From: JAGWRI01 sp035700805 | GTDB lineage: Bacteria > Gemmatimonadota > Gemmatimonadetes > Gemmatimonadales > Gemmatimonadaceae | Length of the DNA stretch: 64,000 nucleotides | Direction of reading: 5' to 3' | Assembly (NCBI GenBank): GCA_035700805.1 | Contig: DASSOG010000015.1 | Coordinates: forward strand, 1 to 64,000 | In this document: positions 1-7,613 of the stretch, piece by piece | Position numbering within the stretch: position 1 is the first letter of the stretch | Layout of the letters: every line of letters starts with the position of its first letter | Notes under the pieces: generated by a model | The model's database searches: none | Told to the model about the DNA's origin: nothing | What the model saw: only the letters and a program-made list of their open reading frames with translations | Position numbers and translations under genes: made by a program

Positions 1-1181
1 TCAAGCAGCAGGTTGACCAGACACGCGTAGAAGCCGAGCGGGCCACGCGCGCCGGCGACCTCAGCAAGGCCGCCGAGTTGACGTACGGTCGTATACCGGA
101 ACTCGAACGACAGATGAAGGAAGCCGAGGCCAGGTTGGCCAGCGCCGACGGGCGTCCGCAGTTCCTCAAGGAAGAGGTGACCGCCGACGACATCGCCGAG
201 GTGGTGGCGCGCTGGACGGGTATTCCGGTGTCGCGCATGCTGGAAGGCGAGCGCGAGCGGCTGACCAAGCTGGACCAGGAACTGGCGCGGCGCGTCATCG
301 GGCAGACGGAGGCCGTCCAGGCCGTGGCCAACGCGGTGCGGCGATCGCGCGCCGGGCTGCAGGACCCCAACCGTCCCATCGGGTCCTTCATCTTCCTGGG
401 GCCCACGGGCGTCGGCAAGACCGAGACCGCGCGCGCGCTCGCGGAGTTCCTGTTTGACGACGAGCGGGCGATGGTGCGTATTGACATGTCGGAATACATG
501 GAGAAGCACGCGGTGGCTCGCCTCATTGGCGCGCCACCGGGGTACGTGGGCTACGAGGAGGGCGGGCAACTCACCGAGGCGGTGCGCCGCCGCCCCTATT
601 CCGTGCTGCTCTTTGACGAGATCGAGAAGGCGCACCCGGACGTGTTCAACATCCTGCTGCAGATCCTGGATGACGGACGGCTCACCGATTCGCAGGGCCG
701 CACGGTGGACTTCCGCAACACCGTGATCATCATGACCTCCAACATCGGCAGCCACTACATCCTGGAGCACACCGGCGGCGACTGGGCGGAGACCGAACGG
801 CAGGTGACGCAGGCGTTGCGGCAGCAGTTCCGGCCGGAGTTCCTGAATCGCGTGGACGACATCATCATCTTCCACCCGCTGGGCCGCGATCAGATTGTGC
901 ATATCGTGGACCTGCAGCTCGCCCGGCTGGAGCACCTGCTGGCCGACCGGACGCTCACGCTGGAAGTCACGGACGAGGCCAGGCAGGTGCTGGCCGAGGA
1001 GGGGTACGACCCCGCGTTCGGAGCCCGGCCGCTCAAGCGCGCCATCCAGCGGCTGGTGCAGGATCCGCTGGCGCTGCTGGTGCTTGACGGGAAGTTCAGC
1101 GAGGGCGACCACGTGCGTGTGTCGCGGGGCGCGGACGGGAAGCTTGCGTTCGAGCGGGCCGCGGCTCCGACAACTGCGTGA
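1..1181 (+). CDS. clpB: ClpB disaggregase, C-terminal part (5' end outside window)
   Basis: This is the C-terminal part of the AAA+ protein disaggregase ClpB; the frame is open from the window edge, so the start lies upstream. The visible sequence begins in the coiled-coil middle domain and runs through the second AAA+ module: Walker A GPTGVGKT (about 399-422), the pore loop region around GYVG, Walker B VLLFDE (603-620), a sensor region TSNIGS, and the C-terminal GARPLKRAI segment. Family knowledge: a hexamer that extracts polypeptides from aggregates with DnaK. The stop overlaps the GTG start of tadA by four bases, suggesting co-transcription. Identification is secure; only the N-terminal half cannot be judged. 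Confidence 0.96.
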   Translation, partial: KQQVDQTRVEAERATRAGDLSKAAELTYGRIPELERQMKEAEARLASADGRPQFLKEEVTADDIAEVVARWTGIPVSRMLEGERERLTKLDQELARRVIGQTEAVQAVANAVRRSRAGLQDPNRPIGSFIFLGPTGVGKTETARALAEFLFDDERAMVRIDMSEYMEKHAVARLIGAPPGYVGYEEGGQLTEAVRRRPYSVLLFDEIEKAHPDVFNILLQILDDGRLTDSQGRTVDFRNTVIIMTSNIGSHYILEHTGGDWAETERQVTQALRQQFRPEFLNRVDDIIIFHPLGRDQIVHIVDLQLARLEHLLADRTLTLEVTDEARQVLAEEGYDPAFGARPLKRAIQRLVQDPLALLVLDGKFSEGDHVRVSRGADGKLAFERAAAPTTA

Positions 1182-1657
1182 CTGTGCTTGGAAGTGGACC
1201 GCCCGCTGGAACGGACGAGGAGTGGATGCGCGCCGCGTTGCAGGAAGCGGCAAAGGCCTCGGCAGCCGGTGACGTGCCCGTGGGCGCCGTCGTGGTGCGC
1301 GACGAGGCGATCCTGGCGCGGGCGTGCAACCGGACAGTGCGTGACCAGGATCCGACGGCGCACGCCGAGGTGCTCGCCATCCGCGAGGCGGCGCGTGTGC
1401 TCGGGGATTGGCGACTTGCCGGGTGCACGCTGTACGTGACGCTGGAACCGTGCGCGATGTGCGCGGGGGCCATCGTGCTTTCGCGCGTGGAGCGGCTGGT
1501 GTTCGGGGCGTGGGACCCGAAGGCCGGGATGGTGGGATCGGTGGGAGACCTGGTGCGGCACCCGAAGCTCAATCACACGCCTGAAGTGCGGGGCGGGGTG
1601 CTGGAAGGGGAGTGCGGTGCCCCATTACGGGGCTTCTTTGCGGCGCGGCGTGAGTGA
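1178..1657 (+). CDS. tadA: tRNA-specific adenosine deaminase TadA
   Basis: 159 aa, GTG start overlapping the clpB stop. It belongs to the zinc-dependent cytidine/deoxycytidylate deaminase fold. The catalytic HAE (residues 62-64) and the zinc-ligand motif PCAMC (91-95) are intact, and the length matches the family. TadA converts A34 to inosine in the anticodon of tRNA-Arg(ACG). The C-terminal end with ECGAPLRGFF is typical of TadA rather than of guanine deaminase. No further gene follows on the same strand, and the next gene (the ECF sigma factor) converges on it, so this marks the left boundary of the core block. Confidence 0.93.
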   Translation: MTVLGSGPPAGTDEEWMRAALQEAAKASAAGDVPVGAVVVRDEAILARACNRTVRDQDPTAHAEVLAIREAARVLGDWRLAGCTLYVTLEPCAMCAGAIVLSRVERLVFGAWDPKAGMVGSVGDLVRHPKLNHTPEVRGGVLEGECGAPLRGFFAARRE

Positions 1658-1816
1658 GGCAAATTGAGGTTCGCATCCCGTCCCTTCGCCGAGACATACA
1701 GCCAGTCGCCTCCGGAGGAGGTTGATTGACTTAGTGATAGCTGGCTGCTCGCCTCGTCTCGTCCCAGGCGGGCGTTCGGACACGGCACGACTCTTGCCTT
1801 CGAAATGCCTTGGCCG

Positions 1817-2389
1817 TCAGTCGTCAAAGCTGAGGCCGGATAGATCCTTTTGGAGTTTGTGAAGGGCCTGATATAACGCGGCTTTGACCGTACCCTGCGC
1901 GACGCACATGAGCTTTGCCGTTTGCGCAGTCGAGTAACCCAGTATATACCGGTAGGTCACTACCTCCGCTTGCCGACTGGGCAGTGTGCCAATTGCCTGC
2001 CGAACGTGACTTTGCAGTTGCTCTGAGAGCATCGTTTGGTGTAATCCTTCGCCAAGCGTTCCCCGGGGAGAGTCTAAGGCCTGCGAAGCAGTGGCGTCCA
2101 GAGAAAGCTGGGCCCGCCGTTGTAAAAGGCGAAAGTACTCGGTGCAGCAGTTCCTGCAGATACTCCAAAGCCAACTAGAAATGGCCCCATGATTCAGTAG
2201 CGTACTACGGTAGCGAAGCACCCGGAACCATATGTCCTGTAGTATATCGTCGACGTCATCTGGATCATCGATTCGCGAGAGCAAGTAGGAGCGAAATGCT
2301 GGCGTAAAGCGCTGATACAACGTCGCAATGTCCTCCCCCCCCCCTGAGGTGCCACGTCGCGTACCGGAATTAGGCATCTCGGAAGCCAT
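1817..2389 (-). CDS. ECF-type RNA polymerase sigma factor with a G10 tract in its N-terminal codons
   Basis: 190 aa sigma-70-family protein with only regions 2 and 4. Region 2 (about residues 24-91) has the acidic DDVDDILQDIW segment; region 4 (about 127-183) ends in a helix-turn-helix around GYSTAQTAKLMCVAQGTVKAAL. This is the ECF layout. No anti-sigma factor is visible next to it. The coding strand carries ten consecutive G (window 2335-2344, codons 16-19, G-G-G-E), placed before region 2, so a one-base slip would destroy the protein. The start at 2389 has no strong ribosome site; Met5 is an alternative. It is divergent from, and separated by an IS remnant from, the secreted-peptide genes that it might control. 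Confidence 0.85.
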   Translation of the reverse strand: MASEMPNSGTRRGTSGGGEDIATLYQRFTPAFRSYLLSRIDDPDDVDDILQDIWFRVLRYRSTLLNHGAISSWLWSICRNCCTEYFRLLQRRAQLSLDATASQALDSPRGTLGEGLHQTMLSEQLQSHVRQAIGTLPSRQAEVVTYRYILGYSTAQTAKLMCVAQGTVKAALYQALHKLQKDLSGLSFDD

Positions 2390-3202
2390 CTTAGGGAGAG
2401 CGAGCGAGGGCGCGGTACGAAGACATAGGGCCGACGGCTTGTGGCAAAGGAATGCAACCCAACTTTAAAGAATGGTGTAGCGCCACAACGCGGCCAAACA
2501 TACTACCATGAAGGGTCCGGATGCAACATGTGGATAATGTACCATTGGGATCCGAGTCCCCAGTGCGGTTGCCCGCCGCTATTGTGAGCAGGTTCGTTGC
2601 CCTCTCTGCCAGTATTATGAGTGAGACACCGATCTCCCCGGAGTGTAGTGCACGAGGGTGATCGAAGACACGCGCACCGCACGGCCTTCTTCACCTGGTA
2701 CATCACCGCGCACCGCCATAGCGGTCGCGGCCTCCACACCCCGGCCGATGTGCGCTTCAGCGTGGCGCCGGCACGTCGGGACGCGCGGGTCTCTGTGTTC
2801 GCCGCTGCCTGTGTGCGCACGTCAGAGCGTTTCGTCCGCCACCGCCCGCAGTCTCGATGGCGGCGTGAATCAATTCCCCTCAACGCCTCCCTCCGCCGGA
2901 GGGTGTTGCTCTGAAGTCTCACATCGCCCGCGGTCTCAAACTCGTTCACAGGCGTCGTTCAAGGATTGTCTGCTATGTCTCGAAAGCTGATAGCGAGCAG
3001 CCCCACGGGCTGCATAAGAGGACCATGTCCGCGGCTGCATGAACACTGGAGCCAGAATCGCGCAGGCATCATGAGCCGGGAGGCGATATTGACTAAACCG
3101 AATCTTCGATGGAACGTCTATTACGCAGGAGTACAAGTCCTGTGTCCACCAATGTGAGAGTAATTCATCCATAGGCAGACAGATCTAACCAAGGGGTTAC
3201 TC
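2390..3202. other. Long gene-poor stretch in the island
   Basis: About 800 bases lie between the ECF gene and the first cysteine-rich peptide gene. The only recognisable content is the transposase remnant at about 2660-2900, followed by a patch near 2917-2960 (TCTCA and TTCACA words) that resembles the end of an IS3-type element but cannot be confirmed by eye. Open frames on both strands here lack good starts and do not look like proteins. A GGAAC word at 3111-3115 could be an ECF -35 box, but no matching -10 lies at the normal distance. A small GC hairpin sits near 2997-3013. Confidence 0.5.
2660..2900 (+). pseudogene. Decayed IS3-type transposase, C-terminal remnant of the integrase core
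   Basis: In the frame read from 2621, the translation shows the tail of an rve-type integrase domain: FFTWYI, then HRHSG (from about 2711), GLHTPADV (about 2735-2752), and SERFVRHRPQ (about 2822 on). Intact IS3-group OrfB proteins end with FF.WYN..HRHSG..L.TPADVH.G followed by ERFV..P, so the match in order and spacing is good. The catalytic DDE residues, the N-terminus and an OrfA are missing, so the element is dead. It is evidence that mobile DNA has visited this island. Confidence 0.7.
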
Positions 3203-3421
3203 ATGACCACCAAAGCGAGGATTTCCGTGTTGTCCGCAATCGTTGTCGCAATCGGTGGATTGTCTGTGACGGCGGCGGCTGAGCCGGCGACGTTGGCGTC
3301 GACACCTCGGATGTGCGATGTCGAGTGCCCGCCGCAACCAGGGTGGGTCTTTTGTGGTGGCAGCTGTACTGGTTCGACGTTTACCTGTAGCTACGCATCG
3401 GATCATTGTGTGCCAGAGTAG
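3203..3421 (+). CDS. Small secreted six-cysteine peptide, copy 1
   Basis: 72 aa, unrecognised family. Residues 1-26 form a Sec signal peptide with a basic start, a hydrophobic core and an Ala-rich end (TAAA, then EP). The mature part holds six cysteines spaced C-x3-C-x8-C-x3-C-x6-C-x6-C. The core PRMCDVECPPQPGWVFCGGSC is shared with the gene at 3505. A GGGG run upstream may be the ribosome site. It is followed at 83 bases by its paralogue and then by a DsbA-like gene, which suggests the cysteines become disulfides in the periplasm or outside. Possible roles are a bacteriocin-like toxin, a signal or a surface structural peptide; none is shown by the sequence. Confidence 0.72.
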   Translation: MTTKARISVLSAIVVAIGGLSVTAAAEPATLASTPRMCDVECPPQPGWVFCGGSCTGSTFTCSYASDHCVPE

Positions 3422-3504
3422 ACGAGGAGCGCGGCAATCGAGAGCGGGAGTGAGCGTCGAAGGCACACGAGAGGTCAACCAACCATTACCGGAGGAGAAG
3501 GCGT

Positions 3505-3732
3505 ATGACGCGCAAGAGCCGGATACAAGTACTCGCGCTGGCAACCATCACCCTTGGGGCAATCACGATTCAAACAGGACCCGCAATCGCACAGACGGTG
3601 GGTGGCGCACCGCGGATGTGCGACATCACTTGCCCGCCGGCCGAGGGCTATGTGTTATGTGGTGGGAGTTGTTCGGATTCGAGCGGCAAGATGACGTGCG
3701 AGTATCAGAAGGGCAAATGCACAGCAGAATAG
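3505..3732 (+). CDS. Small secreted six-cysteine peptide, copy 2
   Basis: 75 aa, paralogue of the gene at 3203. Residues 1-29 are a Sec signal peptide (MTRKSR start, hydrophobic core, AIA before QT). The cysteines are spaced C-x3-C-x8-C-x3-C-x8-C-x6-C; only the fourth gap differs from copy 1. Over the 21-residue core from PRMCD to CGGSC, 15 positions are identical, whereas the signal peptides and C-terminal tails have diverged, so selection appears to hold the cysteine framework. A strong Shine-Dalgarno (GGAGGAG) lies just upstream, stronger than that of copy 1. It is 104 bases upstream of the DsbA-like gene on the same strand. Confidence 0.75.
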   Translation: MTRKSRIQVLALATITLGAITIQTGPAIAQTVGGAPRMCDITCPPAEGYVLCGGSCSDSSGKMTCEYQKGKCTAE

Positions 3733-3836
3733 AACTCGTGTGACGATTGCCGCGGGATCAGCTTGGGCTCGGACGGCGGCGTCGCACGGCCAACCCGTCC
3801 CTAGGAAGTGGCTTTCACTCAGCAAAAGGAGAACGA

Positions 3837-4499
3837 ATGCCGCGTGTGACGTTAGGAGATGCATTCACGGGCATCCTCGCTCTTTGCGCATTGCTGCTTA
3901 CCGGGTTGTCGGTTCGCAGGGAGTTGCGTCCTAGGGAAGGTACTGCGGCGCTTCCCGTTCGCGAGGTTCCTGATTGGCGGCGCTTCTCCGAGACAGGCCA
4001 CGAAATTGGCTCCGCCACTGCACCAGTGACCATTGTCGCGTTTTCTGATTTTCAGTGCCCGTTTTGCAAGCAGTTGGCATCGGAGATCGATTCCGTAAGG
4101 CGCTGGTACCCTGGCAAGGTCAGATTTGTCTACCGATATTACCCCTTGGGTGCCGTCCACCCTCAGGCGGTCATGGCCGCAGTGGCGGCGGAGTGCGCTG
4201 GCCTACAGGGCCGCTTTGGTGCGTTCCATGATGCGTTGTTCCACGACCAAAAGGCGCTCGGTGCACGGCGCTGGGTGGAATTCGCCGTGTCAGCTGGTAT
4301 CGTTGATACTACACGATTCGCCCAGTGCGTGAGGGACTCAGCGGTTGTAATGCCGAGGATTCGGAAAGACATTGCGGCTGGCGAACAGTTGGGGGTCTCT
4401 GGAACGCCAACTCTTCTGGTCAACGGGCATTTCTTCGCTGGCGTTCCGGGCCCAAGTCAGTTGCGGCAGTTGGTTGCACAGGCGCTGGAAGACCGGTAA
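3837..4499 (+). CDS. Membrane-anchored DsbA-like thiol-disulfide oxidoreductase
   Basis: 220 aa, starting at the ATG just after AAAGGAG; an earlier in-frame start at 3747 has no ribosome site. Residues 8-26 are a single hydrophobic anchor, so the catalytic part should face the periplasm. The thioredoxin fold shows an active-site CPFC (74-77) after FSDFQ, and a cis-proline in SGTPT (Pro191). This is the DsbA/BdbD type (PF13462) and is expected to form or shuffle disulfides. It directly follows two six-cysteine secreted peptides, its likely substrates, and ends one base before the next frame. A DsbB or VKOR partner for re-oxidation is not seen nearby. Confidence 0.85.
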   Translation: MPRVTLGDAFTGILALCALLLTGLSVRRELRPREGTAALPVREVPDWRRFSETGHEIGSATAPVTIVAFSDFQCPFCKQLASEIDSVRRWYPGKVRFVYRYYPLGAVHPQAVMAAVAAECAGLQGRFGAFHDALFHDQKALGARRWVEFAVSAGIVDTTRFAQCVRDSAVVMPRIRKDIAAGEQLGVSGTPTLLVNGHFFAGVPGPSQLRQLVAQALEDR

Positions 4500-4536
4500 G
4501 ATGTGTTCCGCGCGGTACTCTGGATTTGGAGGCGAA

Positions 4537-4914
4537 ATGCGGCGTGTTGTCGCTGTGATGGCGACCCTGGCGTCACTGGGCTTCGGCCAACGTGCAATGG
4601 CTCAGCACCCTGCGCGCAACCAGCGGAAGTGCGTCGTGCGGGCGCCCACTGATACGGGCACGCCCAAAGCGTCGGGCCCTGCTGCTGCGGTAAGGTGGAG
4701 CCGCGAAGTTCGGCAAGCAATCCAGCAGCATCAAGTTTGCCTTGGGATGTCCAGAGCCATGGCGGAGATGGCGTGGGGTTCCCCGCGGCGTTTGCAGATC
4801 CTCATCTCGCCCGGCGATACGGTCGTAGAATTGCGGTATGATGACCAAACTGTGATTCTGGTACGCGACAGCGTGCGTGCCATTCGACCAGTCAGGCGTT
4901 CCGGCCACTCCTGA
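4537..4914 (+). CDS. Small secreted protein, BamE/SmpA-like
   Basis: 125 aa. The start at 4537 is chosen because GGAGG ends four bases before it; an in-frame ATG at 4501 lacks this. Residues 1-22 are a signal peptide ending AMA before QHP. The second half, QVCLGMSRAMAEMAWGSPRR, then GDTVVELRYDD and a final strand pair, resembles the BamE/SmpA fold, where a GMS/T-x-(A/Q) helix is followed by a GxP turn. Two cysteines are present. It sits between the DsbA-like gene and the permease with tight spacing, so it is probably a periplasmic accessory protein of the same system. Fold assignment is tentative. Confidence 0.6.
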   Translation: MRRVVAVMATLASLGFGQRAMAQHPARNQRKCVVRAPTDTGTPKASGPAAAVRWSREVRQAIQQHQVCLGMSRAMAEMAWGSPRRLQILISPGDTVVELRYDDQTVILVRDSVRAIRPVRRSGHS

Positions 4915-4919
4915 TCCGG

Positions 4920-7370
4920 ATGGGCGAATCGTTCCGTGGTACACCAGGCGCGCCCATATTTGTTCGCGAAGTCTGGCGTGGGGCACGGGGGCTCTGGCGC
5001 TCGCGCAGGCAATGCACGGCGAGCGTTGTGGTGCTCGGTCTTGCGCTGGCCACGAATGCAGTGCTGTTCGGCCTCCTGACCCGTCTCTTTCTCGCTGAGC
5101 CGCCGCTGGTTCGCCAGCCGCACGACATTTTTAGAATCGAACAAGTGTGGACCGTCCCCGGTCGCGGAAGGATCGTGAACGCGACGCTCTCCTACCCGCA
5201 GTACTCTGCAATCGCAGCGCTGCACGACGCAAACGTGGCCGGCTCGCGCGTGATGTCCATGAGTATCGGCGAGGGCACGACGTCGCGCCGCGTCGCCGCG
5301 GCGTTCGTGACGGAATCGTACTTCCGGTTCCTGGGCGTCAGGCCCGAAATCGGTCGGACATTTTCGACCGTGGAAGCTGAGCCGCCATTCGGGACCGCGG
5401 TCGTCGTGCTGGGCCACGAGGTATGGGTCCGCAGGTTCGGTGCCAGCCCTGATGTGCTCGGACGCCGGCTTCGCGTGGGCCGAACCAACTACACAATCAT
5501 CGGCGTTCTCCCGGCAACGTTTCGTGGCCTGGGCAGACGGCCCGTTGATGTGTGGCTCCCGCTCGCGGTCGCTGGCGCACTCAGCTATGGGCCCGGGTGG
5601 GACTTTGACGGCGGAGCGTTTTGGATCGACACGTTTGTCCGGCTTCCCAAGGGAAACGGGCACGCGAGCGCCGCTGCGCGCATCGATGCCTCACTCGCCA
5701 GGCCGGGCCCGGGCTCCCCACACGTTGTGCTGACGCGCCTGAACGCCGCCAACGGACCGCAGAGAGGGCTGCAGGACCGGGTCAGTTTGTGGCTAGGCGG
5801 CCTCGCGCTGGTCGTGCTACTGATCGCGTGTGCAAACATCGGCAGTGCGCTGCTGACACGGCACCTAGAGCGTCGCGCGGAAACTGCCGTGCGGCTCGCG
5901 CTGGGCGGATCGCGATGGCTTTTGGGCGCCAACGTGCTAGGCGAGGCCGTGGGCCTCAGTGCGTGTGGAGGCGTGCTCGGGTGGGCGCTGGCGCTGGGGA
6001 TCAGCCGAGTGATTGCTGGGCCACTGCAAACGGCGGGCATTGAGCAGGCTGCGGGTATCGACGCAACGCTGCTCCTGTGGATGCTGCTGCTCGTGCTTGG
6101 GGTGGCCATGCTGACGTCGGCCCTCCCCTTGATGGCGCTTCGCGCACGAGGGCTTCAGCCCGTTCTTCGGACGGCCTTCACGACAGCAAGCTACGGGCGG
6201 GAGCGCGCGCGGCTTGTTCTCCTGGCGGGGCAGGTGGCGCTTACCACGGCGCTCGCGGTTTGCGCAGGTCTCTTTGTTCAGAGTTTCGCCGCGGTTCGGC
6301 GCATCGATCCGGGATTCGATCCGGAACGTGTGCTGGTCACGGATCTCAATCCATTGGGCGAAACCACCCCACGAGAGGTCGAATCTGAATATGCTAAAGT
6401 GCAGGTACGGCTTCAGGGGGATCCGATGGTTGTCGGCACCGCCATCGCAACGACCGCACCATTTTTCTCCGGAGCACTCGTGCGCGTCGTCGTCGCTGGT
6501 GTGGACTCGCTGCCAGGCAACCCCAACAATGCCGTTTGGGTGAACGGCGTCACACCCGGGTTCTTCGACGTGATGCAAATGCGGTTACTGCGTGGACGCA
6601 TATTGCGTTCGAGTGACGCCAACGGGGCGCCTGTCGCCGTTGTCACCCGGCACTTCGCAACGAGTGCGTGGGGAAGCGCCAACCCGCTTCATCAATGTTT
6701 TCATATCCTGAGTCGAACTGCACCGTGTGTCGAGGTCGTCGGGGTGCTTGCGGATCCCGAGCGCGACAAGCTCGGGGAAATGCCAGAAAGCCAGTTCTTC
6801 GTGCCACTCGCGCAGGTTCCACGCGCGACCTCAACACGACTGTTTTTCGTCCGATTTAGAGGAGACCGTGCGGCGGCAGCGGCGCACCTTGTCGGGGTGA
6901 TTCGAAAAACCCTGGCCAATTCTCCCTCGCCTCGTGTGCTGGCGCTGGGAGATTTGGTGGGAGGGCAGCGCCGCCCGTGGGCCTGGGGAGCTACCCTTCT
7001 CACATTTTTCTGTTCGCTCGCCGTGCTCATGGCGGGGCTTGGCTTGCACAGCGTTCTGAGCTTTGAGCTGAAGGCGCGTGAGCGGGACCTCGCGATCCGG
7101 GCCGCGCTTGGGGCCAATGGGACGGGTTTGGCGCGCGCGGCGCTGCGACGCAGCGCGTTTGCCGTGGTTGGTGGTCTGACCTGCGGCCTGATCGTCGGCT
7201 GGGTCTTGGGGCATCGCCTCCAACCCGTCCTCTTCAGGACGGAGCCGGTCACCGTTGCCCTCGACGCCACGATTGTCCTGGTGACCGTTGCAATGTTTGC
7301 AACTGCGGTCTTGGGCCCCATCCTCCGATTGACCAGGTCAGACGTCGCCGCAGTACTGCGGGGGGCATAG
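4920..7370 (+). CDS. ADOP-type orphan permease (MacB/FtsX family)
   Basis: 816 aa. Layout: a first membrane helix at about 34-56, a MacB-type periplasmic core domain (about 60-285), FtsX helices at about 290-312 and 383-406, then the unit repeats with a helix at 431-455, a second periplasmic domain, and FtsX helices at about 689-712, 742-761 and 783-803. This duplicated form without a fused or neighbouring ATPase matches the acidobacterial duplicated orphan permease group. MacB-like proteins drive export of periplasmic peptides by mechanotransmission. Starting six bases after the BamE-like gene, it may move or release the cysteine-rich peptides, but it would need an ATPase encoded elsewhere. 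Confidence 0.85.
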   Translation: MGESFRGTPGAPIFVREVWRGARGLWRSRRQCTASVVVLGLALATNAVLFGLLTRLFLAEPPLVRQPHDIFRIEQVWTVPGRGRIVNATLSYPQYSAIAALHDANVAGSRVMSMSIGEGTTSRRVAAAFVTESYFRFLGVRPEIGRTFSTVEAEPPFGTAVVVLGHEVWVRRFGASPDVLGRRLRVGRTNYTIIGVLPATFRGLGRRPVDVWLPLAVAGALSYGPGWDFDGGAFWIDTFVRLPKGNGHASAAARIDASLARPGPGSPHVVLTRLNAANGPQRGLQDRVSLWLGGLALVVLLIACANIGSALLTRHLERRAETAVRLALGGSRWLLGANVLGEAVGLSACGGVLGWALALGISRVIAGPLQTAGIEQAAGIDATLLLWMLLLVLGVAMLTSALPLMALRARGLQPVLRTAFTTASYGRERARLVLLAGQVALTTALAVCAGLFVQSFAAVRRIDPGFDPERVLVTDLNPLGETTPREVESEYAKVQVRLQGDPMVVGTAIATTAPFFSGALVRVVVAGVDSLPGNPNNAVWVNGVTPGFFDVMQMRLLRGRILRSSDANGAPVAVVTRHFATSAWGSANPLHQCFHILSRTAPCVEVVGVLADPERDKLGEMPESQFFVPLAQVPRATSTRLFFVRFRGDRAAAAAHLVGVIRKTLANSPSPRVLALGDLVGGQRRPWAWGATLLTFFCSLAVLMAGLGLHSVLSFELKARERDLAIRAALGANGTGLARAALRRSAFAVVGGLTCGLIVGWVLGHRLQPVLFRTEPVTVALDATIVLVTVAMFATAVLGPILRLTRSDVAAVLRGA

Positions 7371-7423
7371 CGGCGCCTCCATCCAGCGCGAAAAAACCGA
7401 TTCTTCCAACACTCTGCATCGCG

Positions 7424-7452
7424 TTGACACCCCACAACTTGCGCCCTACTTT
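7424..7452 (+). promoter_or_regulatory. Sigma-70-type promoter of the tRNA-Ser genes
   Basis: TTGACA (7424-7429), 17-base spacer, TACTTT (7447-7452). Transcription should start near 7459, five bases before the tRNA. The same TTGAC-N17-TA..TT pattern recurs at other genes in this window. Confidence 0.7.
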
Positions 7453-7463
7453 TCGGGGCTCTT

Positions 7464-7550
7464 GGACGGGTGGCCGAGTGGTTGAAGGCACCGGTCTCGA
7501 AAACCGGCATACCGGCAACGGTATCGTGAGTTCGAATCTCACCCCGTCCG
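7464..7550 (+). tRNA. tRNA-Ser (anticodon CGA)
   Basis: 87 nt. The acceptor stem GGACGGG pairs with CCCGTCC, the anticodon stem-loop reads CCGGT-CTCGAAA-ACCGG (anticodon CGA, codon UCG), there is a long variable arm typical of class II tRNAs, and the T-arm is GTGAG-TTCGAAT-CTCAC. CCA is not encoded. It is probably co-transcribed with the second tRNA-Ser. Confidence 0.96.
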
Positions 7551-7569
7551 CTGCTCCAAGATCAACAAC

Positions 7570-7609
7570 GCCGGCACGCCCCTGGGCTAGCGAGTGCCCC
7601 TGTGCCGGC
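7570..7609 (+). other. Inverted repeat between the two tRNA-Ser genes
   Basis: GCCGGCAC (7570-7577) is perfectly complementary to GTGCCGGC (7602-7609) across a 24-base loop. There is no T tract, so a terminator is unlikely; a processing or spacer hairpin in the two-tRNA precursor is possible. Confidence 0.35.
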
Positions 7610-7613
7610 GCCT

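Larger units (their letters stand above)
1658..7423. other. Accessory island between tadA and the tRNA-Ser pair
   Basis: This block differs from its surroundings by eye: clearly lower GC over roughly 1660-4500, long non-coding stretches, an insertion-sequence remnant, and genes with no housekeeping role. It holds an ECF sigma factor (minus strand), a transposase tail, two small cysteine-rich secreted peptides, a DsbA-like protein, a small secreted protein and an orphan permease. It ends just before the promoter of a tRNA-Ser gene. I did not find flanking direct repeats or an integrase, so how it arrived is unknown; horizontal acquisition is inferred from composition and content. Confidence 0.6.

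Noticed and set aside
1664..1690. TTCG-containing stretch like a tRNA T-arm (possible attachment site or tRNA remnant)
   Set aside because: GGTTCGCATCCC has some likeness to a T-arm, but no matching acceptor or anticodon arm is found, and the island lies on the 5' side of the real tRNA-Ser genes, which does not fit normal integration at a tRNA 3' end.
2503..2949. 148-codon open frame on the minus strand
   Set aside because: It runs antisense to the transposase remnant, has no ribosome site and an unusual residue mix; likely a chance frame.
3111..3140. ECF-type promoter (GGAAC ... GTC) before the Cys-rich peptide genes
   Set aside because: GGAAC at 3111 and GTCC at 3137 are 21 bases apart; ECF promoters need about 16-17, so this is not accepted.
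7570..7609. Terminator between the two tRNA-Ser genes
   Set aside because: The inverted repeat has a 24-base loop and no T tract, so I list it only as an inverted repeat.
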